Shown: piece by piece, positions 16,771 to 25,496 of the stretch
Numbering within the stretch: position 1 is the first letter of the stretch
How the letters are laid out: every line of letters starts with the position of its first letter
Source of the DNA: Asticcacaulis solisilvae
Lineage (GTDB): Bacteria; Pseudomonadota; Alphaproteobacteria; Caulobacterales; Caulobacteraceae
DNA length: 64,000 nt
Direction of reading: 5' to 3'
Assembly: GCF_017875235.1 (NCBI RefSeq)
Contig: NZ_JAGGMI010000006.1
Coordinates: 248,001 to 312,000 of the forward strand
The notes under the pieces: model-generated
What the model was told of the DNA's origin: nothing
The model's database searches: none
What the model saw: only the letters and a program-made list of their open reading frames with translations
Translations under genes and position numbers: made by a program

Positions 16771-18498
16771 TCAGGCCTCAGCAGGCGATAACTTCCAGCG
16801 CACGCGCGTCGGCGCATCCAGCCGGCCCACGCCCTTCAATGAGACCAGCAGGGTCTTGCGCAGCACGTCGTGCTCGAACACGTGGCTGTCCTCGATCACG
16901 ACGTCCTTGGCGTCGTGGCGTAACCACCAGCCGCGTCCGCCGGGCCCGCGCAGCAGCACACTTTTCTTGTCGCGCGCCATCGACGCCTGCACCTCCGGGT
17001 GGAGCAGGAAGTGGATGGTGAAGGACGCGGCCATCGGTACGTCCTGCTTGGTGCCTTCCTGGGGCGTCAGGCGGTCCTCTCCGCGCAGTTCGTCGCGCTG
17101 GGCGTCGATATATAGGCGGCGTTCATGCCGCAGGCCGAACTTCGTCTTCCAGCCGTCGTGTTCCATCTCGAGCAGGCTGCCAGCGTCTTCGGCTTCGACG
17201 CGGCGCGAGCGGATCTTGTAGCGTGGGCCCTGCAGGCCGAAGTTCAGCAGCTCGCCGAAGCGGCCGGTGATCGGCGTCAAAATGCCGGTGTCGGCCAGTG
17301 TCAGCGTATTGCCCGCCGGCACGATGCGGAAACCCTGGCGATCGGTCTGCTTGGGCGACCAGCCGGGCAGGACCATCAGCTTGTCGCGGCCGCCCGACAC
17401 TTCGAACGCCATCGGGTGGTCGCAGGCGGCATAGCCATAGTCGTCCGCCCGCGGCTCGCCAGCGTCGGCGATGACGACCAGACTGCGGCCGCTCAGGCGA
17501 TGGAAGCGGCCGTCGTCAAGCTGTACAGGCGTTTCGGTCGCGGCGGGACGGACATCATTGCGCACCAGGGCGGGCAGGACTTCCTCAGGCTGCAACGATT
17601 CCGCGCCCTGGAAGGCGCACAGGCTGCCGTCGGGATGCGACAGGGCGCGAACGAAGCGGCTCAACTGGTCGACATGGGTGTCGAGCGTCTCGGGCGTCGC
17701 CAGGCCACGCTGATTCATGGCGTCTTCAATCAGCAGCAGGTCATAGAGCAGGTTCAGGCCCTGCTGCGGGCTGCGCGAGACATGGCTGCCGTCGTTCAGA
17801 ACCAGCCGTTTCAACGCCTTGGGCAGCAGTTTCTGGCCTTGCTTGAGGAAGCCGTAGCCGGCCTTGCCGGACAGCACGCAGCCAAGGATGATTAGCGCAA
17901 CCGCCTTGTCGCCTTGCCAGGCTGGATTGTTGTTGAGCCGCGACAGGTGCCGGCCCTGCTCGCTCAGACACTGGGCGATCTCACCCGTATATTGCGGCGA
18001 GACCTGCACCAGACGCTTAGCGAAGATGGCGAGATTGATCAGCCGGCGAGGAAGAATTTCCTCGCTCCACGAAAATGGCGTCCAACGGCAGAAGGTCTTG
18101 TGCCACAACGAAAACAGCCGCCCGGCTTCCCTGGCGCCGTTGTCGCCCTGGCTCATCAGCGCCGGCAGCCAGCTGAAGCGGTGCAGTTCGACGGCAAAAG
18201 CGCGCGAAGGCGACGGGCGGTTCCATGGGTCGCCGCTGCCCTGGACGCTCATGCGCGCTCCGGCCAGGGTAAAGCGTCCGGCCAGGATCGCCTTGCCGAG
18301 CTGGCTGTTGACCGGGCGGACATCGTGGGGGGCGGTGATGAACCCTTCGGGAAGGCCGCCTTTCAGCGTCAACCGGTAGCCGGGCATGCCGAATAATTCC
18401 GCGCCGGTCTGGTTCTTGATCCAGGCAAGGATCACCTGCGCCCAGGGAGTCTGGACGGCATTCAGTTCCGGAATCGCGGTCGACTCGTAAGCCTGCAT
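16771..18498 (-). CDS. Heparinase II/III-family protein
   Basis: This 575-residue protein has the two-part architecture of the heparinase II/III family. There is an alpha-helical N-terminal domain (to about 300) with FSWLPALMSQGD, WHKTFCRWTPFSWSEEILPRRLINLA and HVSRSPQQGLNLLYDLL. A beta-sandwich C-terminal half contains YAACDHPMAFEVSGGRDKLMVLPGW. No signal peptide is visible, unlike secreted lyases, so a cytoplasmic role is likely; the substrate is unknown. It is seven bases downstream of rpe and probably in one operon with it. The same pairing (rsmB, rpe, heparinase-like, purH) is, as I recall, conserved in Caulobacter. Confidence 0.82.
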   Translation of the reverse strand: MQAYESTAIPELNAVQTPWAQVILAWIKNQTGAELFGMPGYRLTLKGGLPEGFITAPHDVRPVNSQLGKAILAGRFTLAGARMSVQGSGDPWNRPSPSRAFAVELHRFSWLPALMSQGDNGAREAGRLFSLWHKTFCRWTPFSWSEEILPRRLINLAIFAKRLVQVSPQYTGEIAQCLSEQGRHLSRLNNNPAWQGDKAVALIILGCVLSGKAGYGFLKQGQKLLPKALKRLVLNDGSHVSRSPQQGLNLLYDLLLIEDAMNQRGLATPETLDTHVDQLSRFVRALSHPDGSLCAFQGAESLQPEEVLPALVRNDVRPAATETPVQLDDGRFHRLSGRSLVVIADAGEPRADDYGYAACDHPMAFEVSGGRDKLMVLPGWSPKQTDRQGFRIVPAGNTLTLADTGILTPITGRFGELLNFGLQGPRYKIRSRRVEAEDAGSLLEMEHDGWKTKFGLRHERRLYIDAQRDELRGEDRLTPQEGTKQDVPMAASFTIHFLLHPEVQASMARDKKSVLLRGPGGRGWWLRHDAKDVVIEDSHVFEHDVLRKTLLVSLKGVGRLDAPTRVRWKLSPAEA

Positions 18499-18505
18499 TT
18501 CGACT

Positions 18506-19171
18506 CTAGAGACCTTTCAGGGCCTTGATGTTGCCGGCATAGGCGGATTCGCCGCCCTTGAATACGGCCGTTCCGGCAACCAGCGCCGTCGCACCGGCCG
18601 ACACGCAGGCGGCGGCGTTATTAGCCGTGACGCCGCCATCGACCTGAAGCAGCGCAGGGCTGCCGGCATCATCAAGCTTTTTGCGCACAACGGCAATCTT
18701 GCGCAGCTGCGTGTCAATAAAGCACTGGCCGCCAAAGCCCGGATTGACGCTCATGATCAGGACCAGGTCGACATCATCGATCACCCAATCGAGAATCTCG
18801 ACCGGCGTAGCCGGATTGAGCACGACGCCGGCCTTGGCGCCCAGCTGGCGGATATATTTCAGCGAACGGTGCAGGTGCGGTCCGGCTTCCGGGTGCAGGC
18901 TGATATAGTCGGCGCCCGCATTGCGGAAGGCTTCCAGGAATGGATCGACCGGCGAGATCATCAGGTGGACGTCGAACGGCAGGTGGGTGTGCGGGCGCAA
19001 GGCCTTCACCACGTCGGGCCCAATCGTCAGATTAGGGACGAAATGGCCGTCCATGACATCGATATGGACGAAGTCGGCGCCCGCCGCCGTAATTGCCTTC
19101 ACCTCATCGCCCAGGCGCGCGAAATCGGAAGCCAGAATCGAAGGGCAGATAAGGGGCGTTGATGCGGTCAT
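18506..19171 (-). CDS. rpe: Ribulose-phosphate 3-epimerase
   Basis: This 221-residue TIM-barrel enzyme interconverts ribulose 5-phosphate and xylulose 5-phosphate. Motifs are PSILASDFARLGDE, HIDVMDGHFVPNLTIGP (metal-binding His and Asp), DVHLMI, MSVNPGFGGQ and VDGGVTANNA. Full length; the start ATG 19171 is natural. It lies between rsmB (83-base gap) and the heparinase-like gene. Confidence 0.96.
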   Translation of the reverse strand: MTASTPLICPSILASDFARLGDEVKAITAAGADFVHIDVMDGHFVPNLTIGPDVVKALRPHTHLPFDVHLMISPVDPFLEAFRNAGADYISLHPEAGPHLHRSLKYIRQLGAKAGVVLNPATPVEILDWVIDDVDLVLIMSVNPGFGGQCFIDTQLRKIAVVRKKLDDAGSPALLQVDGGVTANNAAACVSAGATALVAGTAVFKGGESAYAGNIKALKGL

Positions 19172-19254
19172 TTGTGTTCGGCAGTGTACTTATAAGGCGT
19201 ATGAGGGGTCATCTTTAAGCGCGCTTGCGCCCTTGCCGTCAACCGTTTTGGCGA

Positions 19255-20664
19255 TCACGAATTTCGTTTGAGACGCGCGATGAAAAAGCCGTCCTGGCCA
19301 CCCGGGCGCTGATGCGGTAACAGGCGCAGCCAGCCTTCCTTGGCCACCGACTCCGGCGGCAATCCGGCCGTGGCGGCCGTCTCGGCGCTGGCGGCCTCAA
19401 GCGCAAAATCCTTATGGCGGCGCAGGAAGGCCAGAACCTGCGTCTCGCCCTCTTCGCGCTCCAGCGAACAGGTGCAGTAGATCAGTTCGCCGCCCGGCGC
19501 GACGCGGGCCGCGCCCGAATCCAGCAGGCGGTGCTGAACGTCGGCCAGCTTGGCGATGTCGGCCGGACGCGTCGCCCACAGCACGTCGGGTTGGCGGCGA
19601 TAGGTGCCGGTGGCGCTGCACGGCGCGTCGAGCAGCACGACATCGAACTGACGCTTGTCTTCGAAGCCTTCGGCATCGGCCATGTGCAGTTCGGCCGTGT
19701 AGCCGGTGCGAACCAGGTTTTCCTCGACGCGCTTCAGGCGGTTCTTGGAGCGGTCGAGCGCGACGACACTGGCGCCCTTGGCCAGCAGCTGCATGGTCTT
19801 GCCACCGGGGGCAGCGCACAGGTCGATGGCCGTCTTGCCGGTCAGGTCGCCGAGCAGCGCGACCGGCGTGGCCGATGCCGCGTCCTGGACCCACCAGACA
19901 CCATCCTCATAGCCGGCCCACTTGCGAACATCGCCGCGCAGGCCGCTGCGGATCGACAAGCCGCCCAGGGGCTGACCTTCCAACGCTTCGGACAGGCGAT
20001 CGCGGTCGGCGGCCGTCTTGAAGGTGAGGTCGGTCGCGGGTTCTTCGGTAAGGACCAGCGCCATAGCCTCGGCATTGTCCTGGCCGAAATTCATCTTCCA
20101 GCGTTGGAACAGCCAATCGGGTACCAGCCGTGAAGGACTTGGCGCTTTCAGCCCCCCTTCGCGGATGACGGTGCGCAGGATGGCATTGATCAGGCCCTTG
20201 AACGGACGGGTATGGCTTTCGCGCTCGGCCAGCTTGACCGTCGTCGAGACGGCGGCAAAGCCCGGCACGTTCATGAAGCCGATCTGGACCAGACCAATGC
20301 GCAGCAGAGCGCAGACGGCGTCGGACGGCGTCTTCTTGGTAATCTTTTCGATGACCTCGTTGAGCTGGCCCAGGCGGCGCAGGACCAGCATGGCCAGGGC
20401 GCGGGCAAAGCTGCGTTCGGAGTCGCTTAAAGAGGTGAAGGAGGTGCGGGTCAGCGCTTCGTCGAAACCGGAACGCTTGGTCAGGGCTGCGTCGATCAGT
20501 TCCATGGCCGCGATACGCGCCGGCATGCCGATATCGCCGTCGTCCTCGACAAAGACCTTGGGTTCGGGCTTAAACTGCGGCTTGGGCTTCGGCGCCGGGC
20601 GAACCTTCGGCGGCTTGTAACCGGAACGGGACGACGGTTTGCGGGTTCGGGGCGGCTGGGTCAT
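19255..20664 (-). CDS. rsmB: 16S rRNA m5C methyltransferase, RsmB type
   Basis: A 469-residue protein. A basic Pro/Lys-rich N-terminal tail of about 40 residues is followed by a NusB-like RNA-binding domain (ARIAAMELIDAAL ... SFARALAMLVLRR). The SAM methyltransferase then has AIDLCAAPGGKTMQL, the catalytic motif LLDAPCSATGTYRRQPD and YCTCSLEREEGE with the two catalytic cysteines. It likely methylates C967-equivalent of 16S rRNA. ATG 20664 (MTQPPRTRK) is preferred; an upstream TTG would start inside the htpX terminator. Confidence 0.9.
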   Translation of the reverse strand: MTQPPRTRKPSSRSGYKPPKVRPAPKPKPQFKPEPKVFVEDDGDIGMPARIAAMELIDAALTKRSGFDEALTRTSFTSLSDSERSFARALAMLVLRRLGQLNEVIEKITKKTPSDAVCALLRIGLVQIGFMNVPGFAAVSTTVKLAERESHTRPFKGLINAILRTVIREGGLKAPSPSRLVPDWLFQRWKMNFGQDNAEAMALVLTEEPATDLTFKTAADRDRLSEALEGQPLGGLSIRSGLRGDVRKWAGYEDGVWWVQDAASATPVALLGDLTGKTAIDLCAAPGGKTMQLLAKGASVVALDRSKNRLKRVEENLVRTGYTAELHMADAEGFEDKRQFDVVLLDAPCSATGTYRRQPDVLWATRPADIAKLADVQHRLLDSGAARVAPGGELIYCTCSLEREEGETQVLAFLRRHKDFALEAASAETAATAGLPPESVAKEGWLRLLPHQRPGGQDGFFIARLKRNS

Positions 20665-20689
20665 AGGGTCTCTAAGGTGCTGTGCGTTC

Positions 20690-20721
20690 AAAAAAGAGCC
20701 TCCCCTTTTGCGAGGGGAGGC
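20690..20721 (-). terminator. Terminator of htpX
   Basis: GCCTCCCC (20698-20705) pairs with GGGGAGGC (20714-20721). On the minus strand it is followed by TCTTTTTT. Confidence 0.85.
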
Positions 20722-20732
20722 GAAGAAGGCGC

Positions 20733-21644
20733 TTACATATCTGTCGCAGGGACGCTCGTAAATCCCTTTTGCTGCGGGCGGCGGCGCAGGTCGGTGGCCA
20801 GCTTCATCAGGGCCTCGATCCGGTTGCCCGTATTCGGATGGGTCGAGAACAGGTTGTCCATGTTGCGCCCGTTCAGCGGGTTGATGATGAACATGTGCGC
20901 TGACGCCGGATTGCGCTCGGCGCCGTGGTTATAGGTGCCGCGCGCATAGCTTTCGATCTTGTGCAGCGCGCGGGCAAGCGCTTCCGGATCGCCGGCGATT
21001 TCACCACCGACGCGGTCAGCTTCGTATTCGCGCGTCCGCGAGATGGCCATCTGGACCAGCATGGCGGCAATCGGCGCCAGGATCATCAAAGCCAGCGAAG
21101 CGAAGATGTTGTTATTGCCCTCCTCGTCATTGTTCGACCCGCCGAAGAACATGGCGAAGTTGGCGATCGACGAGATGGCACCGGCGACCGAGGCAGTGAT
21201 CGTCATGACCAGGGTGTCGCGGTTTTTGACGTGCGCCAGTTCGTGCGCCATGACGCCGCGGATTTCGCTGCGATCGAGCATTTCCAGCAGGCCGGTGGTC
21301 GCACAGACGGCGGCATTCTGCGGATTACGTCCGGTGGCAAAGGCGTTCGGCTGGTCGCTGTGCATGATGTAGACGGCGGGCATCGGCAGCTGGGCGCGCT
21401 GGCTTAAGTCCTCAATGTCGCGGTAATAGGTTCGCAGCAAAGGGTGCGTGGTGTTCGGATCGACGGGCTCGGCGCGATACATACGCAGCACCATCTTGTC
21501 CGAGTTCCAGTACGTGAACAGGTTCATCGCGATGCCGAGGCCCAGTGCGATGAGCATACCCGTGGGGCCGGCCAGGGCAAAGCCGATGGCGCCGAACAAT
21601 GCGGTCAGGCCAGCCAGCAAAATCCAGGTCTTCAACGGGTTCAT
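20733..21644 (-). CDS. htpX: Membrane zinc metalloprotease HtpX
   Basis: A 303-residue M48 peptidase of the inner membrane that degrades misfolded membrane proteins. Two N-terminal hydrophobic segments ([21 protein letters not shown] and [17 protein letters not shown]) are followed by [15 protein letters not shown] with the HExxH zinc site. A further pair of membrane segments and [17 protein letters not shown] supplying the third ligand complete the family pattern. The start ATG 21644 (MNPLKTW) is standard; the longer frame runs antisense through the DUF1674 gene. Confidence 0.95.
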   Translation of the reverse strand: MNPLKTWILLAGLTALFGAIGFALAGPTGMLIALGLGIAMNLFTYWNSDKMVLRMYRAEPVDPNTTHPLLRTYYRDIEDLSQRAQLPMPAVYIMHSDQPNAFATGRNPQNAAVCATTGLLEMLDRSEIRGVMAHELAHVKNRDTLVMTITASVAGAISSIANFAMFFGGSNNDEEGNNNIFASLALMILAPIAAMLVQMAISRTREYEADRVGGEIAGDPEALARALHKIESYARGTYNHGAERNPASAHMFIINPLNGRNMDNLFSTHPNTGNRIEALMKLATDLRRRPQQKGFTSVPATDM

Positions 21645-21726
21645 AATGATATCGGTTCCTTGAGTTGTTACAGGTTGAGGACTAGATATGGGAAAATACC
21701 CCTGTATCTCCAAGGGCCTTACGAAA

Positions 21727-21942
21727 ATGTCATCTGAAACCGAAAAGCCCGCTGACCTGAGCCAGGTCACACAGAAGGTGCTGACGCCAGAAGCCCAGCG
21801 CGCTTTGGCCGAAGCCGCCGAACGCCGTGCAAAGGCTGAGGCTGAGGCGCAGAAGATGGCCGAGGAAGACGGCGGCCCGAAAGGTCCAGAGCCCACGCGT
21901 TATGGCGACTGGGAACGCAAGGGCATCGCGGTCGATTTTTAA
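21727..21942 (+). CDS. DUF1674 protein, SDHAF4-like succinate dehydrogenase assembly factor
   Basis: This 71-residue protein consists of a charged helical N-terminus (Ala/Glu/Lys-rich) and the diagnostic C-terminus [23 protein letters not shown] of DUF1674. Eukaryotic SDHAF4 members bind flavinylated SdhA during complex II assembly. ATG 21727 (MSSETEK) is preferred over a TTG/ATG-like extension 39 bases upstream. Repeat copy C starts directly at the stop codon. Confidence 0.9.
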   Translation: MSSETEKPADLSQVTQKVLTPEAQRALAEAAERRAKAEAEAQKMAEEDGGPKGPEPTRYGDWERKGIAVDF

Positions 21943-22108
21943 AAGAGGCCCCACCACCATTTGCTCCGCAAATGGTCCCCCTCCCCATGCTTCGCACAGG
22001 GAGGAGTGACTGCGCTCCGTTTCTCCTCCCTGGCTATGCCGGGGAGGGGGACCGCACGAGTGAGCCATCGACAGATGGCGAATGAGATGTGGTGGTGGGG
22101 TCTCTTAC
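21943..22108. repeat. Family-1 nested inverted repeat, copy C
   Basis: The element exactly fills the space between two convergent stop codons (21942 and 22110). The ends are AAGAGGCCCCACCACCAT and ATGTGGTGGTGGGGTCTCTT. The core arms GGTCCCCCTCCCC and GGGGAGGGGGACC enclose CAGGGAGGAG and CTCCTCCCTG. Confidence 0.8.
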
Positions 22109-22109
22109 T

Positions 22110-22811
22110 TTAAACGTTATGAATCGCGGCGAGAATGCTCTGTGCCGCAGCCACCGGATCGGCAACACGCGTAATCGGACGTCCGACCACCACGTGTGAC
22201 GCACCGTTCAGGAAGGCATCCTGTGGCGTCGCGATGCGTTGCTGGTCATTGACGTCGGAACCTTCCGGCCGCACGCCCGGCGTCACGATCAGGAAATCTT
22301 CCGGCACGCGGGCCCGGATCATGGCGGCTTCGTGTGGGCTGGCGACCACGCCATCGAGACCGCATTCGACCGCCTGATCGACGCGCAGCATGACCAGTTC
22401 CGCCAGGGCCGTGCCGTAACCCATCTCGTCGAGATCGGCCTGGCTCAGCGAGGTCATCACGGTCACGCCGATGATCTTGGTCGAGCCATTGCCCCGGCCT
22501 TTTACAGCTGCGCGCATGACCTGGGGTTCGGCGTGGACGGTCAGCAGGTCGCAGGCGCCGGAACAGGCGGCTTTGGCCGCGCCTTCGACCTGGGCGCCGA
22601 TATCGTGCAGCTTCCAGTCCTGAAAGATCAGCTTGCCCTGGTCCTTCAGTTCGCGCGCCAGGTCCAGCCCGCCCTGAGCCAGGAGCGTCAGGCCGATCTT
22701 GTAATAGGAGACGCTGTCACCGAGCGTCTTGACCAGGGCGCGGGCGCTGTCGAGATCGGGCTCGTCCAGAGCCAGGATCATGCGGTCGTCGGCCTTGTAA
22801 AGCTCGGTCAT
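22110..22811 (-). CDS. pyrF: Orotidine 5'-phosphate decarboxylase
   Basis: This 233-residue enzyme forms UMP. MILALDEPDLDSARALVKTLG, YYKIGLTLLAQGG and the catalytic stretch FQDWKLHDIGAQV (Asp-x-Lys-x-x-Asp) are present. VVASPHEA, IVTPGVRPEGSDVNDQQRIATP and ASHVVVGRPITRV complete the phosphate site. The start ATG 22811 (MTELYK) is normal. A longer frame upstream overlaps the divergent marC start and is rejected. Confidence 0.96.
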   Translation of the reverse strand: MTELYKADDRMILALDEPDLDSARALVKTLGDSVSYYKIGLTLLAQGGLDLARELKDQGKLIFQDWKLHDIGAQVEGAAKAACSGACDLLTVHAEPQVMRAAVKGRGNGSTKIIGVTVMTSLSQADLDEMGYGTALAELVMLRVDQAVECGLDGVVASPHEAAMIRARVPEDFLIVTPGVRPEGSDVNDQQRIATPQDAFLNGASHVVVGRPITRVADPVAAAQSILAAIHNV

Positions 22812-22905
22812 AGCTATTGTCCTTGTATGCGGTGCAGGGCGCTTACGCGATTTGCCATCCCTGCACAAGTCAGTCATCATCCCGCGAATCACGGGGTATG
22901 CGGAC

Positions 22906-23655
22906 ATGTTCGATGATCTCAACCTGACGAAGCTGCTGCCGTTCTATATCAACTTCTTCATCACCCTGTTCGCGCTGATCGACCCGATCGGCAATGTACC
23001 CATCTATGCGGCCGCGACCCAGACGCAGTCGTCCAAGGCGCGGCGGTGGCTGAGCTTCTACATTTCCGCCTTCACCGCCGTCATCCTGTCGATCTTCTTC
23101 TTCGCGGGCTTAAGCATCCTGAAGTTCTTCGGGATCTCCATGGATGCCTTCCGCATCGCCGGCGGCATGCTGCTGTTCCTGATGGGGCTTGAGATGGCGC
23201 GCGGCAACTTCATGGAAACCTTCGCCCATGCCGAAGACGTCAAAAGCGGCGGCGATCCGACCACGGGCGTCCAACCGCTGGGTCACCGCGAAACGGCCAA
23301 GAAAAGCTTCGAGAAGCTGGTCGTGCCGTTTGCTTTTCCGTTGATGGTCGGGCCTGGGACGATTTCGACGGTTGTCATCCAGGCTGGTGTCGCGCACAGC
23401 CTGGGGCCGCTGGGCATGGTGGTTGGCGTGCTGGCCATACTGACGACGGCGGTGGCGATTCTGGTGTCGTTACTATTGTCGAACAGCATTTCGCGCGTGT
23501 TCGGCCGGGTCGGGATGGTCGTCGTCGTGCGGGTGCTGGGGCTTATTCTGTGCGCCCTGTCGGTGCAGATCATCATCTCGTCGATCGGCGCGATTACACA
23601 GGACATCATATTGCCCAGCGCCGCGCATCCGTATGAGAACGGACACAGCCGGTAG
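22906..23655 (+). CDS. MarC-family membrane protein
   Basis: A 249-residue integral membrane protein with six hydrophobic segments. The MarC signature LFALIDPIGNVPIYAAAT lies in the first segment and the matching VVPFAFPLMVGPGTISTVV in the second half, giving an internal repeat. The family resembles LysE-type exporters, but function is unproven; the historical link to antibiotic resistance was withdrawn. ATG 22906 is chosen because the earlier frame overlaps the pyrF promoter. It is divergent from pyrF with a 94-base gap. Confidence 0.9.
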   Translation: MFDDLNLTKLLPFYINFFITLFALIDPIGNVPIYAAATQTQSSKARRWLSFYISAFTAVILSIFFFAGLSILKFFGISMDAFRIAGGMLLFLMGLEMARGNFMETFAHAEDVKSGGDPTTGVQPLGHRETAKKSFEKLVVPFAFPLMVGPGTISTVVIQAGVAHSLGPLGMVVGVLAILTTAVAILVSLLLSNSISRVFGRVGMVVVVRVLGLILCALSVQIIISSIGAITQDIILPSAAHPYENGHSR

Positions 23656-23685
23656 AATATCATGTTCCAGAGTAAGCGCACCTTG

Positions 23686-23715
23686 GCCCTCCCTGTTTTA
23701 TGGGGAGGGCGAAGT
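23686..23715. repeat. Family-1 core fragment, copy H
   Basis: CCCTCCCTGTTTTATGGGGAGGG followed by CGAAGTT is nearly the left core half of copy B (13650-13678). No CCCCACCACC end is present. It lies between the convergent marC and SDR genes. Confidence 0.55.
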
Positions 23716-23723
23716 TTAGATGT

Positions 23724-24521
23724 CTATCTGTGTATTTTCCGGAGCTGCCCCGACGCCAGCTCCATCACCCAGTCATCGGGCAGGACCTTCAGCAGCGCCG
23801 CCGCGGTCTTGTTCGGTGCCCCCGGCACGCAGCAGGCGCGATTGGCTTCGGCCGCGACAAAGCCCTCACGCGCGACCTCGTCGGCGCCCATCCACCACCA
23901 TTCGGGGATGGCCTTCGACAGCTTTGAACGCGTACCGACGACATCGTGGAATTCGGAATAGGTCCAACCCGGGCACAGCGACGTCACGTGGACGCCGTGG
24001 TCGCGAACCTCAAGGTGCAGGCCTTGCGAAAACCGTGTCAGGCCGGTCTTGACCGGGCCGTACAGTGTATCGCCGGGCGAGGCCGGCAGATAACCGGCCA
24101 GCGAGGCGACGTTGATGATCCGGCCGAACTTGCGTTCGATCATGCCCGGCAGGAAGCGGTGGGTCAGCTCGATCGGCGCCAGCCACATGACCTGCATGAA
24201 GGCGCGGTGCTGTTCCAAGGTGGTGCCAAGGAAGCCGCCCGGCTGGCCATAGCCGGCGTTGTTGACCAGTCCATCGACGCTGCGGCCCAGGGCCAGCACG
24301 CTTTGCTGCAGGGCGTCGGGGGTGGCAGGATCGGAAAGGTCACCCGGCAAGGCGTGGGCTTCGACGCCGAAACGCAGGCGGATTTCCTCGGCCAGGGTTT
24401 CCAGCCGGTCCTGGCGGCGGGCAGTCAGCGCCACGTCCCAACCGTGCGAGGCATAGGTGCGCGCGAACGCCATGCCGATGCCTGCGGACGCTCCGGTAAT
24501 CAGGACAAGACGGCGGGCCAA
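23724..24521 (-). CDS. Short-chain dehydrogenase/reductase
   Basis: A 265-residue classical SDR. The cofactor loop TGASAGIGMA is at residues 9-18, with GDLSD, LVNNAGYG, INVASLAG and the catalytic YGPVK (Tyr-x-x-x-Lys). The substrate is unknown. The start appears to be TTG 24521, with AGGGGA nine bases upstream; no earlier or nearby ATG fits the conserved N-terminal strand. Confidence 0.85.
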   Translation of the reverse strand: MARRLVLITGASAGIGMAFARTYASHGWDVALTARRQDRLETLAEEIRLRFGVEAHALPGDLSDPATPDALQQSVLALGRSVDGLVNNAGYGQPGGFLGTTLEQHRAFMQVMWLAPIELTHRFLPGMIERKFGRIINVASLAGYLPASPGDTLYGPVKTGLTRFSQGLHLEVRDHGVHVTSLCPGWTYSEFHDVVGTRSKLSKAIPEWWWMGADEVAREGFVAAEANRACCVPGAPNKTAAALLKVLPDDWVMELASGQLRKIHR

Positions 24522-24618
24522 CGATTAAATCCCCTAAAAAATCAGACAGGGATCGAACACGACCCCTGCCGGAAATGCAAGTGGATTGATAGTGCGGAAT
24601 GTTTACCGAGGTCTGAAT

Positions 24619-24846
24619 GCCCCCACCACCGCATCTAGCGCTATCGCGCGTCGTGCGGTCCCCCTCCCCGTTCGCTTCATTGCGTTGAACCCGTGCGCCG
24701 CTCTCGGGGAGGTATAGGTTTTACAGGTCGCGGCAAGTCATAGCTATTCCTCCCCATGAGCACCACGGCAGATAACGCGACTAAGATGCGAGTGGGGAGG
24801 GGGACCGCACGACGACAGCTTGCTGTCTAGATGCGGTGGTGGGGGC
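24619..24846. repeat. Family-1 nested inverted repeat, copy D
   Basis: The copy has a perfect 20-bp terminal inverted repeat: GCCCCCACCACCGCATCTAG at 24619-24638 with its complement at 24827-24846. The core has GTCCCCCTCCCC on the left and GGGGAGGGGGACC on the right. It is the longest copy (228 bp), with an extra internal stretch at about 24705-24760. It fills most of the 336-bp gap between the SDR and Rrf2 genes; nothing else is seen there. Confidence 0.8.
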
Positions 24847-24857
24847 CAGCCTGACCC

Positions 24858-25319
24858 TCAGGCCGGGATTTTCTCGGCGGGGCACACTTCACTTGTTTCG
24901 CCGACGTGCTTCAGCAGGTCCGCGACCGTGATCCTCGAAAGGCTGGTCGAGGCCGCGGCATTGGCGAGTTGCATGGCGTCGTTGACGGCGCGCGGAATGG
25001 CCTGGCTGACCGGGCAACCCTTGGCGCCAACGGGGGCGGAGCCCAGATGCGCGCAGCCATTGACGGCGCGCAAAACTTCATCGAGACGGATCTGTTCCGG
25101 ACGCTTGAGCAGCCACGCACCGCCGGCCACGCCCGAACACGTCGCGACAAGGCCGGCCTTGGCCAGCTGAGTCGTCATGCGGCGGATGACGACGGGATTG
25201 GTCGGTATGCTCGCGGCCAGGATGGAAGACGACACCGCCTGCTCGCGCGAATAGGCGTTGCGGTGCGCGAGGTACGCCAGGGTATGCGCTGCGACGGGAA
25301 ATCTTTGACTATCGGACAT
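24858..25319 (-). CDS. Rrf2-family transcriptional regulator
   Basis: This 153-residue regulator has an N-terminal winged helix (FPVAAHTLAYLAHR, SSSILAASIPTNPVVIRRMTTQLAKAGLV). The Rrf2 wing and linker follow (GVAGGAWLLKRPEQIRLDEVLRAVNG). A C-terminal region carries NGCAHLGSAPVGAKGCPVSQAI. Cysteines sit at this position in Fe-S members such as IscR and NsrR, but here only two are in the loop, plus one at VATCSG, so cluster binding is uncertain. It is divergent from kup with 177 bases between starts and may regulate it (inference). Confidence 0.85.
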   Translation of the reverse strand: MSDSQRFPVAAHTLAYLAHRNAYSREQAVSSSILAASIPTNPVVIRRMTTQLAKAGLVATCSGVAGGAWLLKRPEQIRLDEVLRAVNGCAHLGSAPVGAKGCPVSQAIPRAVNDAMQLANAAASTSLSRITVADLLKHVGETSEVCPAEKIPA

Positions 25320-25496
25320 GATTATCTCGATATTACAACAGTTTTGGCTCTGTTCCTAGGGTACACAAGGTCACAGCTCCGTCATGAACGCCCTAAATGG
25401 GCATTGAATGTGTTTTTAAATAGGCGTAAGAGCGCCTCGTTCAAGCGAGGGCGTCCTTGAAAAGACCGTGTGTGTCATGCCCTCAGGAGAGTGTAC

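Noticed and set aside
22812-22922. 37-residue N-terminal extension of pyrF
   Set aside because: It overlaps the divergent marC start and is not part of the PyrF fold.
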